Source of the DNA: Morganella psychrotolerans | Lineage (GTDB): Bacteria > Pseudomonadota > Gammaproteobacteria > Enterobacterales > Enterobacteriaceae | NCBI RefSeq assembly: GCF_001676055.1 | Contig: NZ_LZEX01000007.1 | Coordinates: forward strand, 1-64,000 | DNA length: 64,000 nucleotides | Reading direction: 5' to 3' | Shown here: positions 50,258 through 58,894 of the stretch, one piece after another | Position numbering within the stretch: position 1 is the first letter of the stretch | Layout of the letters: the number at the start of each line of letters is the position of its first letter | Program-made: the position numbers and the translations under genes | Notes under the pieces: model-generated | The model's input: the letters and a program-made list of their open reading frames with translations, nothing else | The model's database searches: none | What the model was told of the DNA's origin: nothing

Positions 50258-52505
50258 AACACTCAGAGACTTTCTGGTCTCGCTCGGCTTTGATGTTGAT
50301 GAATCCGGATCTAAAAAGTTTTCAGCCGTACTCGGTGCGGTCACATCAAAGGCGTTAAAAGCCGGTGCGGCGGTTGAAGGTGCCGCTGCTGCTATTGTCG
50401 GATTTACGGCACAGATAGCGAATGGTCTGGATAAACTGTACTGGCAGTCTCAGCGTACCGGTGCAACCGCAAATAATCTCCGGTCGATGGGGTATGCCGT
50501 CAAACAGGCTGGCGGGGATGTTAACGGGTTCAGTCAGTCAGTCGAACGGCTGGCTTCTTTTCTGCGCAATAATCCGGGTGGTGAAGGATTCCTGAAAAAC
50601 ATGGGGATCCAGACGCGGGACGCTAACGGCAATCTGCGTGATACCGCGTCATTGGTTGCTCTGCTGGGCGACCGGCTGGCAAAAATGCCGATGTACCGGG
50701 CGAATCAGTTCGCGAATATGCTCGGGATTGATGAAAATACGCTGATGGCGATGCGCCGTGGCATTCATGGTTATTCATCCGAATACGCCATGATGATGAA
50801 AGCCATCGGGTTTGACCCGGACACGGCAGCAAAGCAGGGGAATGCGTTTACCACGCAGTTTTCAAAACTGACGGCGGCAATGGGGATCGGTAAAGACAAA
50901 ATCGGCGGTGAACTGGCACGGGTGCTGACTCCCAGCATTGCGCGGTTTACCAAACTGCTTCTTGATAACTTTCCGATGATCGAAAAAATCATCCTCGCCG
51001 TCTGCAATGCCATATTAAGACTGTCGGACATACTCGGGCACATGGTTTACCGGGCGGTAAAGGGTATTCGTGACCTTGTCGGCTGGTGGGACAGACTGGA
51101 GGGCAGCAGTAAAGGGCTGATAAAAACATTTGGTCTGATTTTGGTTGCCTGGTGGGCGCTGAATAAAGGCTTTCTGACCTCTCCTGTGGGGCTGATGATT
51201 GCCGCGCTGGCCGCGTTATTCCTGCTCTGGGATGATTACGAAACGTGGAAAGAGGGCGGGAAATCCGCTATCGACTGGTCACAGTGGGAAGGCACCATTG
51301 AGTCAGTCAAAAAGACATTCAGCGATGTCTGGGGATACCTTCAGGACATCATAAAATCAGTCGGCGGATGGGAAACTATCTTCTGGGGATTTGCTTTGTT
51401 CCTGGGCGGAAAATGGCTGTTCAGTATCCTCGCAAGTGTCACTCGTGTGGGGGCGTCGCTGGCGTTACTTGCCGGATGGCCGGGGCTGATTATCGCAGGA
51501 ATGGTCGGTTTACTGTACTACCATCAGAAACTACTGGACCAGATGGACTTCGGTAAAATGGGGGAAATGACCGGTGAACTGGTGGGGCATATCACAGAGC
51601 TGAAAAAAGCCGTTAAGGAATACCAGGCAACCGACAGCCTGACCACGAAAGCCGGTATTGTGCTTGAGCAGGCAGGGGGTGTTCTTCCGATCCCGTTCGC
51701 CAGTCAGATTGGTACGTTTATGCGCAACGGCACGGTTGATGCCGCGCTGCAAAAATTAGGCTTCGGCTCAAATGGCGGCGCAGATTACTCCGGTATGGAA
51801 GGTGCTGATCGCGGAGTACGAAATAACAACCCGCTGAATATGAATTTTGCAAAACAGCGTGGCGCCCGGAAAGAATCAAAAGGCGCATTTGCAGTGTATA
51901 ACACGGCGTATGAAGGACTGCGCGGTAATGCCCGTCAGCTGATGATGTATTTTAACGGCACCTCGGATGCCGCCGGGCGTAAAAAACTGCAGACTATCCG
52001 GGATATTGTTCAGTTATGGGCGCCGAAAGGACACGGTAAAAATGACCCGGTTGCATACGCAAAGCGTGTTTCTGATGAAATGGGGATCGGTATCAATGAC
52101 AAACTCGATCTCAATGATACCGAAGTCATGTATGCGCTTATTCGCGCTATGTCTGTGGTGGAAAACTCAGGTCAGTTCCCGTACCCGAAAGAACTGGTGA
52201 CGGCCGCTATTACTGGTGCACCGGATCCGACCGCAACTCAACGCGGCGGTGGCATCAATACCGGCGGCGGGATAATGGAAACGGCTGTTGCGGGCTTTAA
52301 TGACATGAAGAAAAAGACCTCATTCCTGCCACAACAGTTAGTGAAAAACGACTGGCGAAACACCAGCGGAGTAGCATTCAGTCCGGTCACCAATATCAGT
52401 ATTACCGGTGTTTCAGACCCGCAGGAAGTGGCACGGCTTACCGGTGACACGGTCGGGCGTAATAACCAGATACTGGTGCGTAATCTTGAATCGAAGGTGG
52501 ACTGA
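50244..52505 (+). CDS. Tape measure protein with muramidase-like C-terminus
   Basis: 753 residues. The N-terminal Ala/Gly-rich helices (ALKAGAAVEGAAAAIVGFTA), three or more hydrophobic stretches (residues ~290-330 and ~375-430) and length fit a tape measure. From ~residue 525, RGVRNNNPLNMNFAKQRGAR and FAVYNTAYEGLRGNARQLMM match the structural lysozyme-like domain of phages, which would locally open peptidoglycan during DNA injection. Confidence 0.9.
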   Translation: MSNAETLRDFLVSLGFDVDESGSKKFSAVLGAVTSKALKAGAAVEGAAAAIVGFTAQIANGLDKLYWQSQRTGATANNLRSMGYAVKQAGGDVNGFSQSVERLASFLRNNPGGEGFLKNMGIQTRDANGNLRDTASLVALLGDRLAKMPMYRANQFANMLGIDENTLMAMRRGIHGYSSEYAMMMKAIGFDPDTAAKQGNAFTTQFSKLTAAMGIGKDKIGGELARVLTPSIARFTKLLLDNFPMIEKIILAVCNAILRLSDILGHMVYRAVKGIRDLVGWWDRLEGSSKGLIKTFGLILVAWWALNKGFLTSPVGLMIAALAALFLLWDDYETWKEGGKSAIDWSQWEGTIESVKKTFSDVWGYLQDIIKSVGGWETIFWGFALFLGGKWLFSILASVTRVGASLALLAGWPGLIIAGMVGLLYYHQKLLDQMDFGKMGEMTGELVGHITELKKAVKEYQATDSLTTKAGIVLEQAGGVLPIPFASQIGTFMRNGTVDAALQKLGFGSNGGADYSGMEGADRGVRNNNPLNMNFAKQRGARKESKGAFAVYNTAYEGLRGNARQLMMYFNGTSDAAGRKKLQTIRDIVQLWAPKGHGKNDPVAYAKRVSDEMGIGINDKLDLNDTEVMYALIRAMSVVENSGQFPYPKELVTAAITGAPDPTATQRGGGINTGGGIMETAVAGFNDMKKKTSFLPQQLVKNDWRNTSGVAFSPVTNISITGVSDPQEVARLTGDTVGRNNQILVRNLESKVD

Positions 52506-53125
52506 TGGATATTTTATCAACCCTGTTTTCTCAGGGATCACGAAAAATAGAGATGATCGTCCCCAGCGTGGTTATCTCGGAAAAGCACTCGGACAGCTCA
52601 GAAATTACCGAGCACCCGGTACAGGTTCCCGGCGGTGAGGGTTTCACCGTCAGTGACCACACGTTTGACCGTCCGGCAGAAGTAACGATGGAAATCGGCT
52701 TTTCCGGCGGCGGGTCCCTGCTCGACGGATTCGATACGTCCACCATGTTTGATATCTCAACGGGGCTGAAACTCGGCAGCAGCCCCCGTGAGATTTATCA
52801 GCAACTGCTTGACCTGAAAGCCACCAGACAGCCGTTTGATGTCATTACCGGCAAGCGTGATTACAAAAATATGCTGATCCGGGCAATTGAGGTGACGACA
52901 GACGGCACCAGTGAAAATGTACTGATGGCGGTTCTGACGCTCCGTCAGGTGATCATTGTTGAGACGAAAAGCAAACAGGTAGCCCCGCTGGAGAATCAGA
53001 AAATACCGGAAGCAACAGGTGGTACGGAGGACAAGGGGACCGTTACACCAAAGCCGGTGAATGAAAGCATATTGAGCAGTATCGGCGGGAGCCTGAGTAC
53101 GTTGTTTAATCCATCGGGAAATTGA
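52505..53125 (+). CDS. Baseplate protein, tail-tip (Dit-like)
   Basis: 206 residues. IVPSVVISEKHSDSSEITEH and REIYQQLLDLKATRQPFDVI...LIRAIEVTTDG resemble the phage baseplate proteins encoded right after tape measures in DUF3383 phages. It probably starts baseplate assembly on the tape measure. ATG overlaps the tape-measure stop. Confidence 0.75.
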   Translation: MDILSTLFSQGSRKIEMIVPSVVISEKHSDSSEITEHPVQVPGGEGFTVSDHTFDRPAEVTMEIGFSGGGSLLDGFDTSTMFDISTGLKLGSSPREIYQQLLDLKATRQPFDVITGKRDYKNMLIRAIEVTTDGTSENVLMAVLTLRQVIIVETKSKQVAPLENQKIPEATGGTEDKGTVTPKPVNESILSSIGGSLSTLFNPSGN

Positions 53126-53127
53126 AA

Positions 53128-53442
53128 ATGATGAATATTGTTGAGATACCTGTATCCGCTAAAAACCAGCAGTTTGATATCCGGCTCAGCGGGAAATATT
53201 ACCGTATGCGGCTGGTATACCGGGAATTTTGCGGGTGGGTTGTTGACATAATGAGCCGGACAGGTGAGATGATCCTGACGGGAATCCCCCTTGTCAGTGG
53301 CGTGGATATTCTGGAGCCGTACCGGTATATGGGGTTTAGCGGGCCATTGTTTTTTGTTTGTGATGAAACAGACGGCGAATTATCTCACCGCGACTTCGGA
53401 CGGGCAAATAAACTGTATCACCTGCAGTCGCAGCAGCAATAA
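53128..53442 (+). CDS. Small baseplate-associated protein (DUF6983-like)
   Basis: 104 residues from ATG 53128. IPVSAKNQQFDIRLSGKYYR, FCGWVVDIMSRTGEMILTGI and YRYMGFSGPLFFV fit a small beta-rich family of myophage baseplates that lies between Dit-like and hub genes. The family name is given with caution. Confidence 0.7.
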   Translation: MMNIVEIPVSAKNQQFDIRLSGKYYRMRLVYREFCGWVVDIMSRTGEMILTGIPLVSGVDILEPYRYMGFSGPLFFVCDETDGELSHRDFGRANKLYHLQSQQQ

Positions 53443-53455
53443 ACAAGGGGGCGTC

Positions 53456-54406
53456 ATGTCGAAAAACTGGCTCCGTGAATGTCAGATTATTGTAGCGGAT
53501 GAGCAGGGTGACGGGATCGACCTGTCAGAACTGCGGGTGACATTTAATATTACCCGTCCGAATACGGCGTATCCGGCTACCGCGATAGTGAAAGTGTTCA
53601 ACCTGAACAAAGAGACAGAAAACAAACTTCGCCAATATGAATTTAAACAGATTGTGATCGTGGCGGGCTATAAAGATAACAGCAGCCAGATCTTTTCCGG
53701 GCAAATTCAGTACACCTATTCGGGGCGTGAGAATGCGACAGATACCTATGTGGTTATCCAGTCAGCGGAAGGTGATCAGGCGTATAACGAGGCGGTAGTG
53801 TCTCAGACAATAGCCTCAGGTTACACGCAGGATATTGTTGATAAAGCCCTGATGAAAGACATCGGAAAGTACGGAATTTTTGTCGGGCTGCGCGGAGAGC
53901 AGGATAAAACCATTGCCCCGCGCGGCAAAGTGTTGTTCGGCATGCACCGGGACGAAATGACCTCCTTTGCAAAGCAGAATAAAGCGGACTGGCGCTATTC
54001 GGGAAACAGCATTGAGGTGGTTCCGAAAGATAATTATATCAATGAAATCATCCTGCATTACGATTCCGGCCTTATCGGTACGCCGGAACAAACCATCGGG
54101 GGCGGGATCAATGTGATGTGCATGATTAACCCCGATATCAAACCGGGTACGCTAATCCATCTGGATAACGCGGGTATCAATCTAGCCGGGCTGTCGAATA
54201 AAGAAATCGGTATGACCGGCAGCCATGAAGGTTCTGTTGAGCAACCGTCACCGCTGGATATTGACGGGGATTATAAGGTTATCAATGTGAGTTACTTCGG
54301 TGATACGCGGGGAAACTCCTGGTACCAGCAACTGATCTGTATCGCACGTACCGGTGAAACACTGTTAAATCAGTCTGCGTTGCAGGCAATGGCGGTAGAA
54401 CCATGA
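53456..54406 (+). CDS. Baseplate hub protein
   Basis: 316 residues from ATG 53456 (AAGGGGGCGTC upstream). ITRPNTAYPATAIVKVFNLN, YSGRENATDTYVVIQSAEGD and IINVSYFGDTRGNSWYQQLI-type C-terminus match hub proteins (gp44-like) of Mu-type tails. The trimeric hub connects tube and spike. Confidence 0.78.
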   Translation: MSKNWLRECQIIVADEQGDGIDLSELRVTFNITRPNTAYPATAIVKVFNLNKETENKLRQYEFKQIVIVAGYKDNSSQIFSGQIQYTYSGRENATDTYVVIQSAEGDQAYNEAVVSQTIASGYTQDIVDKALMKDIGKYGIFVGLRGEQDKTIAPRGKVLFGMHRDEMTSFAKQNKADWRYSGNSIEVVPKDNYINEIILHYDSGLIGTPEQTIGGGINVMCMINPDIKPGTLIHLDNAGINLAGLSNKEIGMTGSHEGSVEQPSPLDIDGDYKVINVSYFGDTRGNSWYQQLICIARTGETLLNQSALQAMAVEP

Positions 54407-55149
54407 TTTCAAATGATGAACGTGTAGGGCGCCCTGAGGCGCCTTTTTTATTGCTGAAAGAAAACATTATGTCCGGTCTGTTTGTAGCGCTGCCGTGCAT
54501 TATTCAGTCCTTTGATCCGGACGCTGTGACGGTAGAAGTGCAACCGGCTATTAAGTGGCGGGTTACTGAGGACGGCACAGAAAAAACAGTACCGCTGCCC
54601 TTGCTGGTGGATGTGCCGGTTGTTTTCCCGCGCGGTGGTGGCGCTACCCTGACATTCCCGATTGCTCAGGGTGATGAATGCCTGGTGGTTTTTGCTGACC
54701 GCTGCATTGATTACTGGTGGCAGTCCGGCGGTGTGCAGGAGGCGGTAGATCCGCGCAAGCATAATTTATCTGACGGGTTTGCCTTTGTCGGCCCGCAGTC
54801 ACAAGCGACCAAAATCAGCAATATCAGCACGTCAGCAGTACAGTTGCGCAGTGATGACGGCAGTACCTATTTTCAGTTATCACCCGCTGATCAGAAGATA
54901 AAAATTGTTGCTCCGGGTGGTTTTGAGGTAGTAGCACCTAAATCTGAGTTCTCAGACCAGGTCGTGGTGAACGGATTACTGACCTTCCTCAACGGTATGG
55001 CAGGCTCTGCGAAAAAAGGGGTTGCCGCTGTTATTACAGGAACGGTGCAGTTTGTGGGCGGGTTGTTCTCGAACGGAAAAGATATCAGTGATGGTCATAC
55101 TCATTCCGGCGTCCGTAGCGGGGATGATGATTCAGGAGGTGTCAATTGA
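54403..55149 (+). CDS. Baseplate spike protein (gpV/Gp138-like)
   Basis: 248 residues. LFVALPCIIQSFDPDAVTVE, PVVFPRGGGATLTFPIAQGD and DYWWQSGGVQEAVDPRKHNL match Gp138/gpV spikes; DGHTHSGVR near the C-terminus is the metal-binding HxH tip. ATG 54403 overlaps the hub stop; ATG 54469 is an alternative. The first 16 codons contain a terminator-like hairpin (54427-54449). Confidence 0.85.
   Translation: MISNDERVGRPEAPFLLLKENIMSGLFVALPCIIQSFDPDAVTVEVQPAIKWRVTEDGTEKTVPLPLLVDVPVVFPRGGGATLTFPIAQGDECLVVFADRCIDYWWQSGGVQEAVDPRKHNLSDGFAFVGPQSQATKISNISTSAVQLRSDDGSTYFQLSPADQKIKIVAPGGFEVVAPKSEFSDQVVVNGLLTFLNGMAGSAKKGVAAVITGTVQFVGGLFSNGKDISDGHTHSGVRSGDDDSGGVN
54427..54449 (+). terminator. Terminator-like hairpin inside the spike gene
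   Basis: GGCGCC CTGA GGCGCC followed by six T, within codons 9-16 of the spike gene. If active it would attenuate late transcription in mid-operon, unless Q-modified polymerase passes it. Confidence 0.5.
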
Positions 55150-55490
55150 AGTACCGGAAAGAGGATAACGGCGATTACACCTTTGGTCTGAACCAGTTTA
55201 GCGAAAACACACCGGAGACGGTCGCTATGGCGGTCAGAAGCCGCTTGCAGCTCTGGCTTGAAGAATGGTTTCTTGATGATCGGGAAGGGACTCCGCATGC
55301 ACAAAAAGGGCTGGGTAAAAATCCTGCTCAGGGGTATGCGCTGGCAGTCAAAGAACGGATCAGCAGCACACCGGGCGTTACCGGAATAACCGCGTTCGGG
55401 CTGGATTTAAACACCTCAGTCCGGAAAGTCACTATCACGGCCACCATTAACACACTGTACGGCGAAACCCGCATTGTAAGTGAGGGATAA
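55146..55490 (+). CDS. Baseplate wedge protein (gp25/W-like)
   Basis: 114 residues from TTG 55146, with AGGAGGTG five bases upstream. ENTPETVAMAVRSRLQLWLE and GVTGITAFGLDLNTSVRKVT match the gp25-like lysozyme-related wedge that touches the sheath. It overlaps the spike stop by four bases and the baseplate J ATG by one. Confidence 0.82.
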   Translation: MKYRKEDNGDYTFGLNQFSENTPETVAMAVRSRLQLWLEEWFLDDREGTPHAQKGLGKNPAQGYALAVKERISSTPGVTGITAFGLDLNTSVRKVTITATINTLYGETRIVSEG

Positions 55491-56677
55491 TGTTAAATAT
55501 CGACACGGTCGGGCTTGCGCCGGTAATCACCGAACAGGGGATCAATGCGCCAGATTACCCGACGATACTCAGCCGGCTGAAAGAATTGTTCCTGCAAATT
55601 TACGGTAGTGATGTTTACATTGAGCCGGACAGTAAAGACGGGCAGATGCTGGCTATTTATGCGTTGGCGATTCAGGATGCGAACAACGCGGCTATAACGG
55701 CCTATAACTCATTCAGCCCGTCCACATCCACAGGGCAGGCATTATCTAATAACGTGGCAATTAACGGACTGACCCGCAACGCACAGTCAAATTCTGCCGT
55801 GGATGTCGTGGTCACCGGTCAGGTCGGAACCGTCATCATAAACGGGATGGTTCGTGATACCGCCGGTAATACCTGGTCGTTGCCGGATTCGGTTGTGATC
55901 GGGACGCACGGAAATATCACCGTCACTGCAGTATGTCAGAAGCCCGGGGCGATTATTGCGCTGCCGGGAGAGGTAAATCAGATAGGTACCCCGACACGCG
56001 GGTGGCAGTCGGTCACGAATACAGCAACAGCTACCGCAGGGCGCAGTGTGGAAGCAGACGGTAATTTGCGTATACGCCGCCGTAAATCTGTTGCTCTGCC
56101 GTCCCGTACTGTATTGGATGGTGTGATTGGTTCTGTCAGTCAGCTTACAGGTGTCGCCCGGCTGACCGCATTTGAGAACGACACAGCGGCAACCGGTGTG
56201 CACGGGATCCCCTCACACTCAATCGCCCTGATTGTTGACGGTGGGGATGCAAAAAGTATCGCAGAAGTGATCGCCCTGAAAAAAACACCCGGTACCGGCA
56301 CGTTCGGTAATGTGGAGGTGAATGTAACCAATACGTTCGGTGTTACATTGCCGGTCCGTTTCAGTCGTCCGGAAAGTGTGCCGGTCTTTGTCAGGATCAC
56401 CATTGAGGCATTTGAGGGATACACCACGCTGGTGGGGGACAAAATCCGTAAAGCAGTCATGGGTTACCTCAATGATTTGGATATTGGTACCGATATCTAC
56501 AGGACTAAATTATTTTCCCCGGCAAACTTACAGGCGGATCCGGAGGGCGGGACATTTTATATCTCCCGGCTGGAAATTGGTTTGTCTGCAGGTAATGTTG
56601 CTGAAAATAACATTTTGCTGAAATATCACCAGTTCGCAACGTGCGGCACTGACAATGTGGAGATAGTGACAGCATGA
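55490..56677 (+). CDS. Baseplate J family protein
   Basis: 395 residues. PDYPTILSRLKELFLQIYGS, AIQDANNAAITAYNSFSPST and GRSVEADGNLRIRRRKSVAL are hallmarks of gpJ-like baseplate wedge proteins. It forms the baseplate ring with gp25 and DUF2612. Confidence 0.92.
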   Translation: MLNIDTVGLAPVITEQGINAPDYPTILSRLKELFLQIYGSDVYIEPDSKDGQMLAIYALAIQDANNAAITAYNSFSPSTSTGQALSNNVAINGLTRNAQSNSAVDVVVTGQVGTVIINGMVRDTAGNTWSLPDSVVIGTHGNITVTAVCQKPGAIIALPGEVNQIGTPTRGWQSVTNTATATAGRSVEADGNLRIRRRKSVALPSRTVLDGVIGSVSQLTGVARLTAFENDTAATGVHGIPSHSIALIVDGGDAKSIAEVIALKKTPGTGTFGNVEVNVTNTFGVTLPVRFSRPESVPVFVRITIEAFEGYTTLVGDKIRKAVMGYLNDLDIGTDIYRTKLFSPANLQADPEGGTFYISRLEIGLSAGNVAENNILLKYHQFATCGTDNVEIVTA

Positions 56678-57330
56678 GAGACTATTTAAGTCTTATCACG
56701 TCACAGCACCGGCCCGCAGATAAATTCGTCAGTCACATTAACCTCATCACCAAATCACTGTCAGAAATAACCCGCTTTTCTCTGGATCTGAATAAATACT
56801 TTTCACTTGATGACGCAATTGGCGTTCAGCTCGATGTTGTCGGGGAATGGGTGGGGATTTCACGGTACGTCAGCACACCGATAACCGGCGTGTATTTCTC
56901 ACCGGATGCAGAGAGTATCGGCTTTGATGAGGGAATGTGGAAGCGGGAATTTGACGCTGACAGCGGATTTACCGAGCTGGATGATGAGACGTACCGGACG
57001 ATCATTCGGGTGAAGATAAAAGCCAACCACTGGGACGGAACATCCGAATCTCTGGTGGAAATCTATCGCTCCCTGCTGCCGGGTAAAGACACCCGGATAT
57101 TTTTTATCGATAACATGAATATGACGATGGATGTATTCATAACCGGATCGGTTGTCGATGAAGTGACCAAATCAATTATTAAACAGGGCTATCTCGGCGT
57201 GAAGCCGGAGGGTGTTCGCGTTAATCAGTATTACATCAACTCTGTACCGAAATCACCAATCTTTGGTTTCGATATCTCCAATGACTATATCGCCGGTTTT
57301 GATAACGGCGGGTTCGCAGTCGAATTGTAA
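56674..57330 (+). CDS. Tail protein, DUF2612 (gpI-like)
   Basis: 218 residues. SEITRFSLDLNKYFSLDDAI, GVQLDVVGEWVGISR and FGFDISNDYIAGFDNGGFAV match DUF2612, which replaces gpI in this phage group and attaches fibres to the baseplate. ATG overlaps the J stop. Confidence 0.88.
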   Translation: MRDYLSLITSQHRPADKFVSHINLITKSLSEITRFSLDLNKYFSLDDAIGVQLDVVGEWVGISRYVSTPITGVYFSPDAESIGFDEGMWKREFDADSGFTELDDETYRTIIRVKIKANHWDGTSESLVEIYRSLLPGKDTRIFFIDNMNMTMDVFITGSVVDEVTKSIIKQGYLGVKPEGVRVNQYYINSVPKSPIFGFDISNDYIAGFDNGGFAVEL

Positions 57331-57338
57331 GAGGTCTT

Positions 57339-58451
57339 ATGGCTAAGAATGAATTTTTACCTTTCGGTACAGCCGAAGGGGCAAATGTGCTCGCTGCTCC
57401 GGAATATGAAAATCTGGCAGCCCGACACAACGGGTTCACCAGTGGTGTGGCTAAATCAAAAGAGCTGAATAAAGTCTGGCGTCAGGCGTCGGTGATGGCT
57501 TCTGTATTGGCGCAGTTCATTGTCGATACTGACAAAAAAGACTTACTGGATGACGGTGACGCGCCCGCGGTAAAAAACCGCCTGGTCTCTGCCATGAAAG
57601 AGGCATTTAAAGGTGAGATGCCGGCAGTACCGAAAACAGTTCAGACAACAGGCGACTCTGCAGATGATGTCATGAGTCAAAAAGCAGTAACAGAGGCGCT
57701 GGGTAAAAAAGCCCCGTCGAATGTCGCAGACGGTAAGCTCTCCAAAGACCAGAACGGCGCAGATATCCAGGACAAGACGAAGTTTATTGAAAACCTTGGT
57801 TTGGGAGAGGCGGCTAAAAGTGGGCTGAAGCAGACGACCGGTACGTCGAAAACAGATGTGATGAGTCAGGATGGTGTGACAAAGCTCGGCAATACAAAAC
57901 TTGATAAAACAGGGGGAACAGTTGACGGTGTCGTTACCGTAAATCGTGATGGCGCGGCTGTTGTTATTACAGCTAAGACCGAAGGAGCGTCAGTACGATA
58001 TGAATTGAAAGATAGCGACGGCACTGTTATTGGCTATCTCGGTACGCCAAGTAATGATCCTGCCAGCCCCCTGGTGCTCAGAAGTAGCAGGGGTAGCGTT
58101 ACTTTCTCATTATCTGATGGTGCGTCATTCACCAATGGTAAAAGGAATTTGACCACTGACGATCAAAGCACGGCATTAATTGCACCCAGCGGGTGGATTA
58201 AGGATAAGACTACGGGGTTAATTACGCAGTGGATGTTAGTTGATACAACGACAGGAACGGCCGGTCAGACCTTCAACTTTCCGACCCAATTCCCTACTTC
58301 ACTTCTGTCGCTATCGACATCTCTTCGGTCAGTTGCGAACGGGTATGGTGCGATAGCGTGGCAGTCTGTAAGTAATTCAAGTGTCACACTTGTAAATGTC
58401 AGCTCAAACACTGGCGCATCTAAAGCCTATATCGTGGCAATGGGGTATTAA
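57339..58451 (+). CDS. Tail fibre
   Basis: 370 residues. MAKNEFLPFGTAEGANVLAA is the usual fibre attachment start. The middle holds repeated DVMSQKAVTEALGKKAP / TDVMSQDGVTKLGNTKL units; the C-terminus (GWIKDKTTGLITQWMLVDTT ... FNFPTQFPTSLLSL) is a receptor-binding tip of collar/gp53 type. It decides host range together with the chaperone downstream. Confidence 0.88.
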   Translation: MAKNEFLPFGTAEGANVLAAPEYENLAARHNGFTSGVAKSKELNKVWRQASVMASVLAQFIVDTDKKDLLDDGDAPAVKNRLVSAMKEAFKGEMPAVPKTVQTTGDSADDVMSQKAVTEALGKKAPSNVADGKLSKDQNGADIQDKTKFIENLGLGEAAKSGLKQTTGTSKTDVMSQDGVTKLGNTKLDKTGGTVDGVVTVNRDGAAVVITAKTEGASVRYELKDSDGTVIGYLGTPSNDPASPLVLRSSRGSVTFSLSDGASFTNGKRNLTTDDQSTALIAPSGWIKDKTTGLITQWMLVDTTTGTAGQTFNFPTQFPTSLLSLSTSLRSVANGYGAIAWQSVSNSSVTLVNVSSNTGASKAYIVAMGY

Positions 58452-58452
58452 T

Positions 58453-58878
58453 ATGTATCGTTTCGATCCTGTTAAGTGTGTTTTTTACTCACATGAGTTA
58501 AAAGAAGAATATTTAAAGGCAGGTAACTGGCCTGAAACTGGTACAGATATCAGTGATGATGAAAGAGCTGGATTCATGCAGAAATTTGGCTTTATTGTTG
58601 GCGCTGACGAAAAAGGCAATCCGGTGTGGATGCCTGAGCCTCCGCCAACACATGAGCAACTTGTTGAAATGGCAGAGCAGAAAAAGCAATATCTGATTGC
58701 CAAAGTCCAGACGGAAACCCAGATACTGCAAACAAAACTCGCTCTCGGTCGTATCAAAGAAGATGAAAAGGCGCTGTTAAACGCCTGGCTGGATTATCTG
58801 GATGAACTGGAAGCGGTAGATGTATCGACCGCCTCCGATATCATCTGGCCAGTTAATCCCAAGAATCTTTCTATTTGA
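58453..58878 (+). CDS. Tail fibre assembly chaperone (Tfa-like)
   Basis: 141 residues from ATG 58453, directly after the fibre. MYRFDPVKCVFYSHELKEEY, DERAGFMQKFGFIVGADEKG and the helical AEQKKQYLIAKVQTETQILQ followed by ALLNAWLDYLDELEAVD match Tfa proteins, which help the fibre trimerise. Confidence 0.88.
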   Translation: MYRFDPVKCVFYSHELKEEYLKAGNWPETGTDISDDERAGFMQKFGFIVGADEKGNPVWMPEPPPTHEQLVEMAEQKKQYLIAKVQTETQILQTKLALGRIKEDEKALLNAWLDYLDELEAVDVSTASDIIWPVNPKNLSI

Positions 58879-58894
58879 TAGAGATTTGTTATAT

